Of a stretch of 9,546 bases of DNA, positions 1 to 6,263 are shown in pieces. Positions within the stretch are counted from its first letter, which is position 1, and each line of letters opens with the position of its first letter. Source of the stretch: Amnimonas aquatica (GTDB lineage Bacteria > Pseudomonadota > Gammaproteobacteria > Pseudomonadales > Moraxellaceae); NCBI RefSeq assembly GCF_002943415.1, contig NZ_PTQZ01000047.1, positions 1 to 9,546 on the forward strand, written 5' to 3'. A model generated the notes under the pieces. It ran no database searches and was not told the origin of the DNA. It saw only the letters and a program-made list of their open reading frames with translations. A program made the position numbers and the translations under genes.

Positions 1-659
1 CGGCGGCGCTGCCGCTGACCGCGCTGACCGCCTGGGAGCTGCTGTTCGACCGGCTGCAGGTGGCGCGCGACCAGCCCGGCACGTTGCTGGTCATCGGCGG
101 TGCCGGCGGTGTCGGCTCGGTGCTGGTGCAGCTGGCGCGCAAGCTGACGCGGCTGACCGTGGTCGCCACCGCGTCACGGCCGGAAAGCCGCGACTGGTGC
201 CTGCGGCTCGGCGCGCATCATGTCGTCGACCATGGCGGTTCGCTGGCGACGGCCTGGTCTGCAGCGCGGACGCAGGATGGCCAGGGCCTGGCGGCGCCCG
301 CATACGTGGCCTGCCTGACCCACACCGACCGGCACTGGGCCGATGTCGCCGCGCTGGTGGCGCCGCAGGGGAAGGTGGCGCTGATCGACGATCCGGAGGC
401 CATCGACATCCGCCTGCTCAAGCGCAAGAGCGTGTCGCTGCACTGGGAGTTCATGTTCACCCGCAGCCTGTTCGCCACCGACGACATGATCGCGCAGCAC
501 CGCATCCTCACCGAGGTCGCCAACCTGGTGGATGACGGCGTGCTGTCCACCACGCTGGCTGGCGTGGCCGGGCGCATCACCGCAGAGGATCTGCGTCAGG
601 CGCATGCCCGCCTGGAGAGCGGCAGCAGCATCGGCAAGCTGGTGCTGGAGGGGTTCTGA
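1..659 (+). CDS. MDR-family zinc-binding alcohol dehydrogenase / quinone oxidoreductase-like protein (5' partial)
   Basis: This is the C-terminal 218 residues of a medium-chain dehydrogenase/reductase; the start lies beyond the left edge. The frame is open from base 3 and the visible protein begins AALPLTALTAWELLFDRLQ, the conserved stretch just before the Rossmann fold in this family. A nucleotide-binding glycine motif follows (IGGAGGVGSVLVQLAR, roughly visible residues 31-46), and the protein ends in the usual KLVLEGF. A GTG at base 60 is internal to the fold and is not a credible start. The N-terminal catalytic domain, which would show any zinc ligands, is off the window, so zinc dependence cannot be judged. 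By family the enzyme would use NAD(P)H on an alcohol, aldehyde or quinone-like substrate in the cytoplasm; the substrate is unknown. It converges on tatC and is not part of the minus-strand operon. The family assignment is firm, the substrate is not. Confidence 0.88.
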   Translation, partial: AALPLTALTAWELLFDRLQVARDQPGTLLVIGGAGGVGSVLVQLARKLTRLTVVATASRPESRDWCLRLGAHHVVDHGGSLATAWSAARTQDGQGLAAPAYVACLTHTDRHWADVAALVAPQGKVALIDDPEAIDIRLLKRKSVSLHWEFMFTRSLFATDDMIAQHRILTEVANLVDDGVLSTTLAGVAGRITAEDLRQAHARLESGSSIGKLVLEGF

Positions 660-681
660 GCGCAGGGCCAGACAGTGGCGA

Positions 682-697
682 GGTGGCCTGAGGCACC
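682..697. terminator. possible weak hairpin between convergent genes
   Basis: The 52-base gap between the stop of the dehydrogenase gene (plus) and the stop of tatC (minus) contains GGTG-G-CC, loop TGA, GG-CACC. This makes a 6-bp stem with one bulged G. A hairpin at a convergent junction could end transcription from both sides. However, no T-run follows on either strand, so it is not a typical intrinsic terminator, and Rho-dependent ending is equally possible. This is a weak call. Confidence 0.22.
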
Positions 698-711
698 CCG
701 GCGGGCTGCGC

Positions 712-1482
712 TCAGTCGGCGTCGGCCCGCAGCGCCCGCTGCTTCTCGATGATGCGGCCGAAGAACAGGCCGAGCTCGAACAGCAGCCACATCGGGATGG
801 CCAGCATGGCCATGGACAGGGCGTCCGGCGGGGTCAGGAACATGGCCACGAAGAAGCAGCCGACGATGATGTAGCGGCGCTTGTCGGCCAGCGAGGCGCT
901 GTTGACCACCCCGGCCACGATCAGCACCAGCACGGCGACCGGTATCTCGAAGGTGAAGCCGAAGACGAGGAAGAGCTTGAGCGCGAAATCCAGGTACAGG
1001 TTGATGTCGGTCATGATCGCCACGCCTTCCGGGCCGACCCTGGTGAAGAAGCCGAGGATGGCCGGCAGCGTGATGAAGTAGGCGAAGGCCACGCCGGCGT
1101 AGAACAGCACCACGCTGGACAGCACCAGCGGAATGGCGATGCGGCGCTCGTGCCGGTACAGCGCCGGCGCGATGAAGCCCCAGATCTGCACCAGGATGTA
1201 GGGAATGCAGATGAACAGGGCAGCGAAGAAGGTGAGCTTGAACGGCGCCATGAACGGCGAGGTGACATCGGTCGCGATCATGGTGCTGCCGGGCGGCAGC
1301 AGCGCGCGCAGCGGCGCCGACAGCCAGGCGTAGATGTCGTTGGCGAAGTAGGCCAGGCTGAAGAACAGCAGGATGACGGCGCCGAGCACGCGCATCAGGC
1401 GCGTGCGCAGCTCGACCAGGTGGCCGACCAGCGGCATGTCGGTGGGGGCGGGCCCGGGCGGCGGCAGCAAGGGGTCTGTCAT
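712..1482 (-). CDS. tatC: Sec-independent (Tat) protein translocase subunit TatC
   Basis: TatC is the polytopic inner-membrane receptor of the twin-arginine pathway. It binds the RR signal peptide together with TatB and then recruits TatA to export folded proteins. The protein is 256 residues, close to the 258 of E. coli, with six predicted membrane segments. Residues known to matter in E. coli are in place with an offset of 9: Glu24 in HLVELR (21-26), Glu112 in YRHERR (109-114), Glu179 in FEIP (178-181) and Asp220 in LTPPD (216-220). STMIATDVTSPF (66-77) is also close to E. coli. The ATG overlaps the tatB stop as ATGA, with GAGAAG just upstream. A later Met16 is possible but less likely, because the overlap is typical of tatB/tatC coupling. 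It is the last gene of the minus-strand block, and no tatD follows. Confidence 0.97.
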   Translation of the reverse strand: MTDPLLPPPGPAPTDMPLVGHLVELRTRLMRVLGAVILLFFSLAYFANDIYAWLSAPLRALLPPGSTMIATDVTSPFMAPFKLTFFAALFICIPYILVQIWGFIAPALYRHERRIAIPLVLSSVVLFYAGVAFAYFITLPAILGFFTRVGPEGVAIMTDINLYLDFALKLFLVFGFTFEIPVAVLVLIVAGVVNSASLADKRRYIIVGCFFVAMFLTPPDALSMAMLAIPMWLLFELGLFFGRIIEKQRALRADAD

Positions 1483-1949
1483 GACTTCTCGGCGGGTGTG
1501 TCGGCGCTGTCGGGGGCAGTGCCCGCCGGCACCACGGCTGGGGCGGATGTGCCGGTGCCTGTTGCGGCGTGCGCGGCATCCGTGTCCTGCGGTATCGGTG
1601 CATCGGCCGGTATCGCCGCGGGTGTGCCGGCGGTATCGGTTGGCGCCGGCGCCGTGCGCGTGTCATCCAGCGCCGAGCGGATGTCGCTGTCGATCTTCTG
1701 CAGCTCCTGATTCAGCGCCTGCAGGCCTGCGGCGGCCTTGGCCTTTTCCATTTCCTTGCGGATGCGCTCGCGCATTTCGGCGGCGGCGACTTCGCTTTCG
1801 ATGTCGGCCTGCACGCTGACCAGCAGGCGACGGATGCGGCCGATCCAGGCGCCGGCCATGCGCGCGGCATGGGGCAGCTTCTCGGGGCCGAGCACCACCA
1901 GCGCGATCACCGCGAGCAGCAGCAGTTCGCTGAAGCCGACATCAAACAT
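1479..1949 (-). CDS. tatB: Sec-independent (Tat) protein translocase subunit TatB
   Basis: TatB partners TatC in the signal-peptide receptor complex. The 156-residue protein has the expected architecture: a short periplasmic N-terminus (MFDVGFSEL), one membrane helix (about residues 7-21), the GP hinge (21-22, in VLGPEKLP), an amphipathic helix (about 24-45), a charged probably helical region to about residue 95, and a disordered Ala/Pro/Thr/Asp-rich tail (about 98-156). The Glu at position 8 (FSELL) and the LGPEKLP motif separate it from TatA, which has FGT at the hinge. The start lies 15 bases after the tatA stop with only a weak GGAAAA upstream, and the stop overlaps the tatC ATG by 4 bases. 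The tail varies between species and is not functionally informative. Confidence 0.96.
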   Translation of the reverse strand: MFDVGFSELLLLAVIALVVLGPEKLPHAARMAGAWIGRIRRLLVSVQADIESEVAAAEMRERIRKEMEKAKAAAGLQALNQELQKIDSDIRSALDDTRTAPAPTDTAGTPAAIPADAPIPQDTDAAHAATGTGTSAPAVVPAGTAPDSADTPAEKS

Positions 1950-1964
1950 GTTGCGTTTTCCGGA

Positions 1965-2231
1965 TCACTGGCCCTGGCGCGGTTCGCTGTGCTGCTGCTG
2001 GGCAGCCGGCTGCGCGGGCGGGGTCTGCTGCTGGGTCAGCTGGGCGGGCGGCTGCTGGGATTGCTGTGCCTGCGGCGCGGCGGCATCGTCCTCGCCCTTC
2101 ATGGATTCCTTGAAGCCCTTGATGGCGCCGCCCAGGTCCTTGCCCAGGTTCTTCAGCTTGGAAGTGCCGAACACCAGCACCACGATGACCAGCAGCAGCA
2201 GGATGTGCGGCAGCGAAATTCCGGACAGCAT
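1965..2231 (-). CDS. tatA: Sec-independent (Tat) protein translocase subunit TatA with Gln-rich tail
   Basis: TatA oligomerises to form or weaken the membrane passage for folded Tat substrates. The 88-residue protein has one N-terminal membrane helix (about 5-20), the hinge [10 protein letters not shown] (21-30) with the diagnostic Phe-Gly, and the amphipathic helix [15 protein letters not shown] (31-45), all near-consensus. Residues 51-88 are an unusually Gln/Pro/Ala-rich tail with 15 glutamines in 38 residues. The start is supported by a strong ribosome site, GGAGGAGA at 2239-2246, with a GC hairpin directly beside it. It follows hisE by 35 bases and precedes tatB by 15. The role is certain by family; the tail's effect is unknown. 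Confidence 0.96.
   Translation of the reverse strand: MLSGISLPHILLLLVIVVLVFGTSKLKNLGKDLGGAIKGFKESMKGEDDAAAPQAQQSQQPPAQLTQQQTPPAQPAAQQQHSEPRQGQ
1992..2072 (-). repeat. CAG-rich low-complexity segment in the tatA tail
   Basis: On the plus strand this segment is built from irregular copies of CTGCTG, GCTGGG and GGGCGG. Read on the minus strand it gives clustered CAG codons for Gln (TatA residues 54-80), with PPAQ occurring twice (61-64 and 71-74). It looks like a slippage-prone coding repeat rather than a separate element. It stays in frame with tatA throughout. Confidence 0.5.
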
Positions 2232-2238
2232 GTTTCAG

Positions 2239-2246
2239 TCTCCTCC
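2239..2246 (-). promoter_or_regulatory. strong ribosome binding site of tatA
   Basis: The minus strand reads GGAGGAGA followed by seven bases (CTGAAAC) and then ATG. This is one of the best anti-SD matches in the window, and it fixes the tatA start. Its 5' end overlaps the 3' arm of the hairpin at 2245-2259. Confidence 0.7.
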
Positions 2247-2259
2247 GCCCCCGGGGCGG
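2245..2259 (-). promoter_or_regulatory. GC-rich hairpin in the hisE-tatA gap, abutting the tatA ribosome site
   Basis: Minus-strand RNA would read CCGCCC-CGG-GGGCGG, a perfect 6-bp all-GC stem with a 3-base loop. Its 3' arm runs straight into the ribosome site of tatA (GGCGGAGGAGA). It has no U-run, so it is unlikely to be an intrinsic terminator. It could moderate tatA translation, mark an RNA processing or stability boundary between his and tat genes, or be a chance product of high GC. The pairing is seen; any function is inference. Confidence 0.38.
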
Positions 2260-2266
2260 TCAAGTC

Positions 2267-2602
2267 TCAGTCGGCCTGTCCGCGCGAGGCCTTCTCTTCC
2301 AGGCCGGACAGGTTGAAGCGGCGTGCCAGTTCTTGCAGCACCTGGTCCGGGTGCGCATTCAACTGGCTGAGCATGACCAACGTGTGAAACCAGAGGTCGG
2401 CGGTTTCATAAACCAGGTCGTCGACATTGCCGCTGCGTTCGGCATCCTTGGCGGCGAGCAGGGTCTCGGTGCATTCCTCGCCGACCTTCTCGAGGATCTT
2501 GTTCAGGCCCTTGTGGTACAGGCTGGCCACATAGGAGCTTTCCGGGGAGGCCTGCTTGCGCTCGGCCAGCACGGCGGCGAGTTCGCGGAGCACGTCGGTC
2601 AT
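2267..2602 (-). CDS. hisE: phosphoribosyl-ATP pyrophosphatase HisE
   Basis: HisE removes pyrophosphate from phosphoribosyl-ATP to give phosphoribosyl-AMP, the second step of histidine synthesis, in the cytoplasm. The 111-residue protein is a single all-helical domain of the MazG-like superfamily. The metal-binding acidic set is visible: EKVGEECTE (38-46, Glu42, Glu43, Glu46) and ETADLWFH (66-73, Glu66, Asp69). [20 protein letters not shown] is the family's typical N-terminal segment. I chose the ATG at 2602 because it overlaps the hisI stop as ATGA and begins MTDVLREL. A start 17 codons earlier would lie inside hisI and add only non-homologous residues. HisI and HisE are separate here rather than fused as in E. 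coli. Confidence 0.95.
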   Translation of the reverse strand: MTDVLRELAAVLAERKQASPESSYVASLYHKGLNKILEKVGEECTETLLAAKDAERSGNVDDLVYETADLWFHTLVMLSQLNAHPDQVLQELARRFNLSGLEEKASRGQAD

Positions 2603-2982
2603 GATGCGTAGATCTCGTCGGGGTGCTTGTGCACGGCATCGACGGTGATCCACTCGCCGTTCTCGAAGCGCCGGTAGAAGCAGGATTCGCGGCCGGTGTG
2701 GCAGGCAATGCCGCCGAGCTGCTCGACCTGCAGGATGACGACATCGCCGTCGCAGTCCAGGCGCAGCTCCTTGAGCAGCTGCACGTGGCCGGACTCCTCG
2801 CCCTTGCGCCAGAGCCGGCTGCGCGAGCGCGACCAGTAGATGCCGCGCTGCTCGGTCACGGTCAGCGACAGCGCCTCGCGGTTCATCCAGGCGACCATGA
2901 GCACGCGGCCGGTCAGGTGGTCCTGCGCGATCGCCGGCACCAGGCCGCTGGCGTCCCAGCGCACTTCATCAAGCCAAGACAT
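2599..2982 (-). CDS. hisI: phosphoribosyl-AMP cyclohydrolase HisI
   Basis: HisI opens the adenine ring of phosphoribosyl-AMP, the third step of histidine synthesis. The 127-residue protein carries all the expected motifs: [18 protein letters not shown] (49-66), the acidic DCDGD (76-80) that holds Mg2+, and zinc ligands Cys77, Cys94 and Cys101 in DCD and CHTGRESC (94-101). No HisE domain is attached, which matches the separate hisE overlapping its stop. It starts 59 bases after ubiB with only a modest GGGA upstream. The substrate is the product of HisE, so the pair acts sequentially. The rest of the histidine operon is not in the window. Confidence 0.97.
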   Translation of the reverse strand: MSWLDEVRWDASGLVPAIAQDHLTGRVLMVAWMNREALSLTVTEQRGIYWSRSRSRLWRKGEESGHVQLLKELRLDCDGDVVILQVEQLGGIACHTGRESCFYRRFENGEWITVDAVHKHPDEIYAS

Positions 2983-2997
2983 GGCGTTTCCCGTGTG

Positions 2998-3045
2998 TCA
3001 CTTGCATAGGCCGGAGAGCATACCGGAAGCGCCGGCCAGCGTCAT
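2998..3045 (-). other. 15-codon ORF coupled to the ubiB stop (doubtful)
   Basis: The ATG at 3045 overlaps the ubiB TGA as ATGA, the same overlap used at five real junctions here, and opens a 15-codon frame, MTLAGASGMLSGLCK, ending 15 bases before hisI. It contains no histidine, so it is not a classical his attenuator leader. It could couple hisI translation to ubiB by carrying ribosomes across the gap. It could equally be chance, since ATGA is common in high-GC operons. I do not claim a functional peptide. Confidence 0.13.
3009..3037 (-). other. inverted repeat in the ubiB-hisI gap
   Basis: GGCCGG at 3009-3014 and CCGGCC at 3032-3037 are perfect complements separated by 17 bases. A second CCGG at 3023-3026 offers an alternative small stem. 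No U-run follows, so this may be a weak intercistronic stem-loop or simply GC-rich chance. Confidence 0.2.
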
Positions 3046-4694
3046 TTCGCCAGCAGGCGCCAGACCAGGCTGACCGCGACCAGCGCGATGCCGGCAGGCA
3101 CGGCGGCCGGGCTCGCCGCCACCGCGGCCAGTCCCAGCGGGGCGGCCAGCAGCAGGCCGGCACCGGCAAGCAGCCCGGTCCAGGCCAGGAAATCGTGGCG
3201 GCGGCTGGCGGCGAGCTGGCGCTGCATCTGCTTCAGTTCGGCGAGCTGGCGGCTCTGCCACTGGCCGTTCTGGCGCATCTGGGTGAGCGCGTCGAACACC
3301 AGCTGCGGCAGGTCGGGCAGGCCGGCGATCAGCAGCGGCGTGTCTTCGGTGATGCGCCGGAGCAGGGCCTTGGGGCCGATGCGGTCGTTCAGCCACTGCT
3401 TCAGCAGCGGTTTCGCCAGGCTCCAGATGTCCAGCTGCGGATACAGCTCGCGGCCCAGGCCCTCGACATGGATCAGCGTCTTCAGCAGCAGCACGAACTG
3501 CGGCGGGATCTGCAGCTCGTGGGTGCGCGCGAGGTCGAGCAGGCCGGCGAGGATGGGCGCCAGGTTGACCTGGTCGATGGGCTTGGTCAGCACCGGTTCG
3601 ACCAGTCGCCGCACCTCGCGCGCGATCAGGTCCAGCGGCGCGCCGGCCGGGATCCAGCCGGCCTGGGCGGCGATGCGCACGAGCTGGGTGAAATCGCGCT
3701 GGATCAGGCTGAGCAGGATCTGCGCGATGGTGAGCTGGTCATCGGTGGGCAGCGAGCCGACGATGGCGCAGTCGAGCCCGATGAAGCGCGGGTCGGCGGG
3801 GTTGCCGGTCTCCACGTAGACATTGCCGGGGTGCATGTCGGCGTGGAAGAAGTTGTCGCGGAAGACCTGCGTGAAGAAGATCGTCAGGCCCTTGTTGGCC
3901 AGCTTCTCGCGGTCTATGCCCAGGCGCGCGAAAGTGGCGTGGTCGTTGATCGGCACGCCCTCGATGCGCTCGGCGATCATGACCTCGCGGCTGTCGTTGG
4001 CGTCATGAACCTCGGGCACGTAGAACAGCGGCGAATTGGCGAAGTTGATGCGCAGCTGGCGGGTGTTGTCGGCCTCGCGCGCCAGGTCGGTCTCGTCGAG
4101 CAGGGTGCGCTCGTAGTCGCTGACGATGCGCTGCAGCGGCAGCACGCGCATCTGCAGGCGCTCCTCGGCCAGGCGAGCGACATCCTTGAGCAGGGCCATG
4201 TCGGTGCGGATGCGCTCGGCCACGCCGGGGCGCAGCACCTTGACGACGACCTCGCGGCCGTCGAGCAGGGCGGCGGTGTGTACCTGGGCGATGGAAGCGG
4301 CGGCCAGCGGCTGGTCGTCGAAGCGGGCGAAGTGCTGCGCCAGCGGCACGCCCAGCTCGCGCTCGACGATGGCCTTGGCCTCGGCGACCGGGAACGGCGC
4401 CACGTTCTCCTGCAGGTGCTCCAGTTCGTCGAGCACGGCCGGGTCGAGCAAGTCGCGGCGGGTCGACAGCAGCTGGCCGAGCTTGATGAACAGCGGCCCC
4501 AGTTCCTCGAAGGCGCGGCGCACGCGGTCCGGGCGGGTGGCGTTGTCGCCGGCCAGCCACCAGGCCGGGTGCAGGCGGATGGCCAGCAGCGCCAGGCGCG
4601 CGGCGGCGCCCGGCGGCGGTGGCAGCAGGGTGTCGAGGCGGTAGCGGGCGAAGACGGTCCAGAGCTGGAGCAGTCGCGGCCAGTGGCGGATCAT
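3042..4694 (-). CDS. ubiB: ubiquinone biosynthesis atypical kinase/ATPase UbiB
   Basis: UbiB is a membrane-anchored member of the UbiB/ADCK/COQ8 protein-kinase-like family. It has ATPase activity and is required for aerobic ubiquinone synthesis; its exact substrate is unsettled. The 550-residue protein (E. coli 546) shows the family marks in order: KLGQ (71-74) of the KxGQ motif, the Ala-rich loop AAAS (131-134) replacing a kinase glycine loop, the nucleotide-binding Lys152 in VVKVLRP, an acidic DETDLAREADN (200-210), HADMHPGN (284-291) as catalytic loop, and DCA (308-310) where DFG/DCG is usual. The C-terminus has two hydrophobic segments (about 500-546) expected to anchor it in the inner membrane. 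The ATG at 4694 overlaps the ubiJ stop (ATGA) with AAGGA seven bases upstream. A longer start at 4841 would run inside ubiJ and is rejected. Confidence 0.96.
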   Translation of the reverse strand: MIRHWPRLLQLWTVFARYRLDTLLPPPPGAAARLALLAIRLHPAWWLAGDNATRPDRVRRAFEELGPLFIKLGQLLSTRRDLLDPAVLDELEHLQENVAPFPVAEAKAIVERELGVPLAQHFARFDDQPLAAASIAQVHTAALLDGREVVVKVLRPGVAERIRTDMALLKDVARLAEERLQMRVLPLQRIVSDYERTLLDETDLAREADNTRQLRINFANSPLFYVPEVHDANDSREVMIAERIEGVPINDHATFARLGIDREKLANKGLTIFFTQVFRDNFFHADMHPGNVYVETGNPADPRFIGLDCAIVGSLPTDDQLTIAQILLSLIQRDFTQLVRIAAQAGWIPAGAPLDLIAREVRRLVEPVLTKPIDQVNLAPILAGLLDLARTHELQIPPQFVLLLKTLIHVEGLGRELYPQLDIWSLAKPLLKQWLNDRIGPKALLRRITEDTPLLIAGLPDLPQLVFDALTQMRQNGQWQSRQLAELKQMQRQLAASRRHDFLAWTGLLAGAGLLLAAPLGLAAVAASPAAVPAGIALVAVSLVWRLLAK

Positions 4695-5353
4695 GGGGTT
4701 TCCTTGCGGCTGTGGGGGTTGCCGGCGGTGGCCGGCGCGAGCCGGTCGATGCGTTGCTGCAGGCGTTGCAGACGGGCTTCGACACGTTCGACATCGGCGC
4801 GCAGGTCGCGGCTGTCCTCGATGAATTCCTCGACTTCCCACTTCACCGGCAGCAGCTCGCGCTCCTCCTGCAGGTACTCCGTGCTGTTCTGCAGGAAGGT
4901 GCGCGCGGCCTTGCGGGCGAAGCCGAACAGACCGCGCACCTGCTGGCCGAGCTGGTGGCTGGGGCCGTCGCCGAACAGCATGGCCAGCGGCTCTTCCCAG
5001 TCGATGTCGAGCTGCTTGGCGATGCCATGCAGCTGCTCGATGAGCTGGACCTGCCCGTGCACGCGCAGCGGCCCGCCGATCAGCTGCGGCTGCTGCGCCA
5101 GCGCGAGCTTGAGCAGCGCCGTGCTGTGCGCCTCGATGGTGGCGTGCGGACGCTGGTCGGATTCGGCGAGCAGGCGCACGCGGTCCTCGCGGATCTGCAC
5201 CATGACACTCAGGCGCGGCGCCTCGGTCTCGAGGTAGATGCTCTTGCCGGCCAGCGCGCGCAGGCGCTGCTGTGTCGCCGGGTCGTAGCGCAACGCCTGG
5301 TTGATCAGCGCTTCGGTGGCACGCAGCGCGAGCACATAGGGCAGCGAGGGCAT
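4691..5353 (-). CDS. ubiJ: ubiquinone biosynthesis accessory factor UbiJ (SCP2 domain)
   Basis: UbiJ binds ubiquinone intermediates through an SCP2 (sterol carrier-like) lipid-binding domain and is part of the soluble Ubi complex that assembles the hydroxylases and methyltransferases. The protein is 220 residues, slightly longer than the 201 of E. coli. The SCP2-like part covers about residues 12-115 and includes GGPLRVHGQVQLIEQLHGIA (93-112), a typical segment of this domain. A middle region (DIDWEEPLAMLFGDG, 116-130) matches family members, and the C-terminus (about 182-204, ADVERVEARLQRLQQRIDRL) is a short coiled coil. It sits between ubiE and ubiB as in many gammaproteobacteria. An AGGAGA lies 11 bases before the ATG. 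The ubiE gap is 37 bases and the stop overlaps ubiB by 4. Confidence 0.92.
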   Translation of the reverse strand: MPSLPYVLALRATEALINQALRYDPATQQRLRALAGKSIYLETEAPRLSVMVQIREDRVRLLAESDQRPHATIEAHSTALLKLALAQQPQLIGGPLRVHGQVQLIEQLHGIAKQLDIDWEEPLAMLFGDGPSHQLGQQVRGLFGFARKAARTFLQNSTEYLQEERELLPVKWEVEEFIEDSRDLRADVERVEARLQRLQQRIDRLAPATAGNPHSRKETP

Positions 5354-5390
5354 GGGCTTGCGGTTCTCCTGGGGCTTCCCGGCCAGAGGC

Positions 5391-6263
5391 TCAGAGCTTG
5401 AAGCCGCGGTGCAGGGCGACGATGCCGCCGGTCAGGTTGTGGTAGTCGCAGCGTTCGAAGCCGGCGCGCTCCATCATGCCCTTGAGCGTTTCCTGGTCCG
5501 GGTGCATGCGGATGGACTCGGCCAGATAGCGGTAGCTCTCCGAGTCATTGGCGACCAGCTTGCCCATGAGCGGCAGCAGGGTGAACGAATAGGTGTCGTA
5601 GATCTTGGACAGCGGTTCCAGCACCGGCTTGGAGAACTCCAGCACCAGCAGGCGTCCGCCCGGCTTCAGCGACTGGTACATGGAGCGCAGCGCGGCGTCC
5701 TTGTCGGTGACGTTGCGCAGGCCGAAGGCGATGGTGATGAGGTCGAAGCTGCCCGGCGCGAACGGCAGGCACTCGGCGTTGGCCTGCACGAACTCGATCT
5801 GTCCGGCCACGCCGGAGTCGAGCAGCTTGTCGCGGCCGACAGCGAGCATGGACGAGTTGATGTCGGCCAGCACCACGCGACCGGTCGGACCGACTTCGCG
5901 GTGGAAGGCACGCGCGAGGTCGCCGGTGCCGCCGGCGATGTCCAGCACCTGCTGGCCCGGGCGCACGCCGGACATCTCGACGGTGAAGCGCTTCCACAGG
6001 CGGTGGATGCCGAACGACATGAGGTCGTTCATGATGTCGTACTTGGCGGCGACCGAGTGGAACACCTCGGCGACCTTGCCGGCCTTCTCCTCGGCGCGCA
6101 CGGTCTGGTAGCCGAAGTGCGTCACGTCATCGCCGAGCCCGTGGTCACGGGCACCCGCAGTGGCCGCCGGGCCGGCGGCACGGGCCGGCTGCGCGGCCGG
6201 CGCCACGGCTTCGCCTCGGGCGAGGGGGCCGTTGGCGGGGGGCAGGTCGGGGCGCTGGCTCAT
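5391..6263 (-). CDS. ubiE: demethylmenaquinone / 2-octaprenyl-6-methoxy-1,4-benzoquinol methylase UbiE
   Basis: UbiE is the SAM-dependent C-methyltransferase shared by ubiquinone and menaquinone synthesis. The core from THFGYQTV (48) to ALHRGFKL (283-290) follows E. coli UbiE almost end to end. SAM motif I is [12 protein letters not shown] (106-117), then [10 protein letters not shown] (131-140), the family signature [17 protein letters not shown] (180-196), and [15 protein letters not shown] (199-213). The chosen ATG at 6263 overlaps the upstream gene's stop (ATGA) and gives 290 residues. That is about 40 more than E. coli, all in a low-complexity Pro/Ala-rich N-terminus. The same frame stays open upstream to 7067, but that part lies antiphase over the preceding gene and is a shadow. 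An internal GTG at residue 47 has no ribosome site. The extension is probably disordered. Confidence 0.96.
   Translation of the reverse strand: MSQRPDLPPANGPLARGEAVAPAAQPARAAGPAATAGARDHGLGDDVTHFGYQTVRAEEKAGKVAEVFHSVAAKYDIMNDLMSFGIHRLWKRFTVEMSGVRPGQQVLDIAGGTGDLARAFHREVGPTGRVVLADINSSMLAVGRDKLLDSGVAGQIEFVQANAECLPFAPGSFDLITIAFGLRNVTDKDAALRSMYQSLKPGGRLLVLEFSKPVLEPLSKIYDTYSFTLLPLMGKLVANDSESYRYLAESIRMHPDQETLKGMMERAGFERCDYHNLTGGIVALHRGFKL

Noticed and set aside
60..62. GTG as the start of the dehydrogenase gene
   Set aside because: The frame is open to the window edge, and residues before the GTG match the conserved family sequence, so the gene begins upstream of the window.
532..1710. A 392-codon plus-strand frame across the end of the dehydrogenase gene and tatC/tatB
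   Set aside because: tatC and tatB on the minus strand are unmistakable. The plus frame gives Gln/His/Glu/Gly-rich sequence with no domain.
3195..5237. A 680-codon plus-strand open frame opposite ubiB and ubiJ
   Set aside because: The sense strand encodes clear UbiB and UbiJ. The antisense product is low-complexity with no motifs, a standard high-GC shadow.
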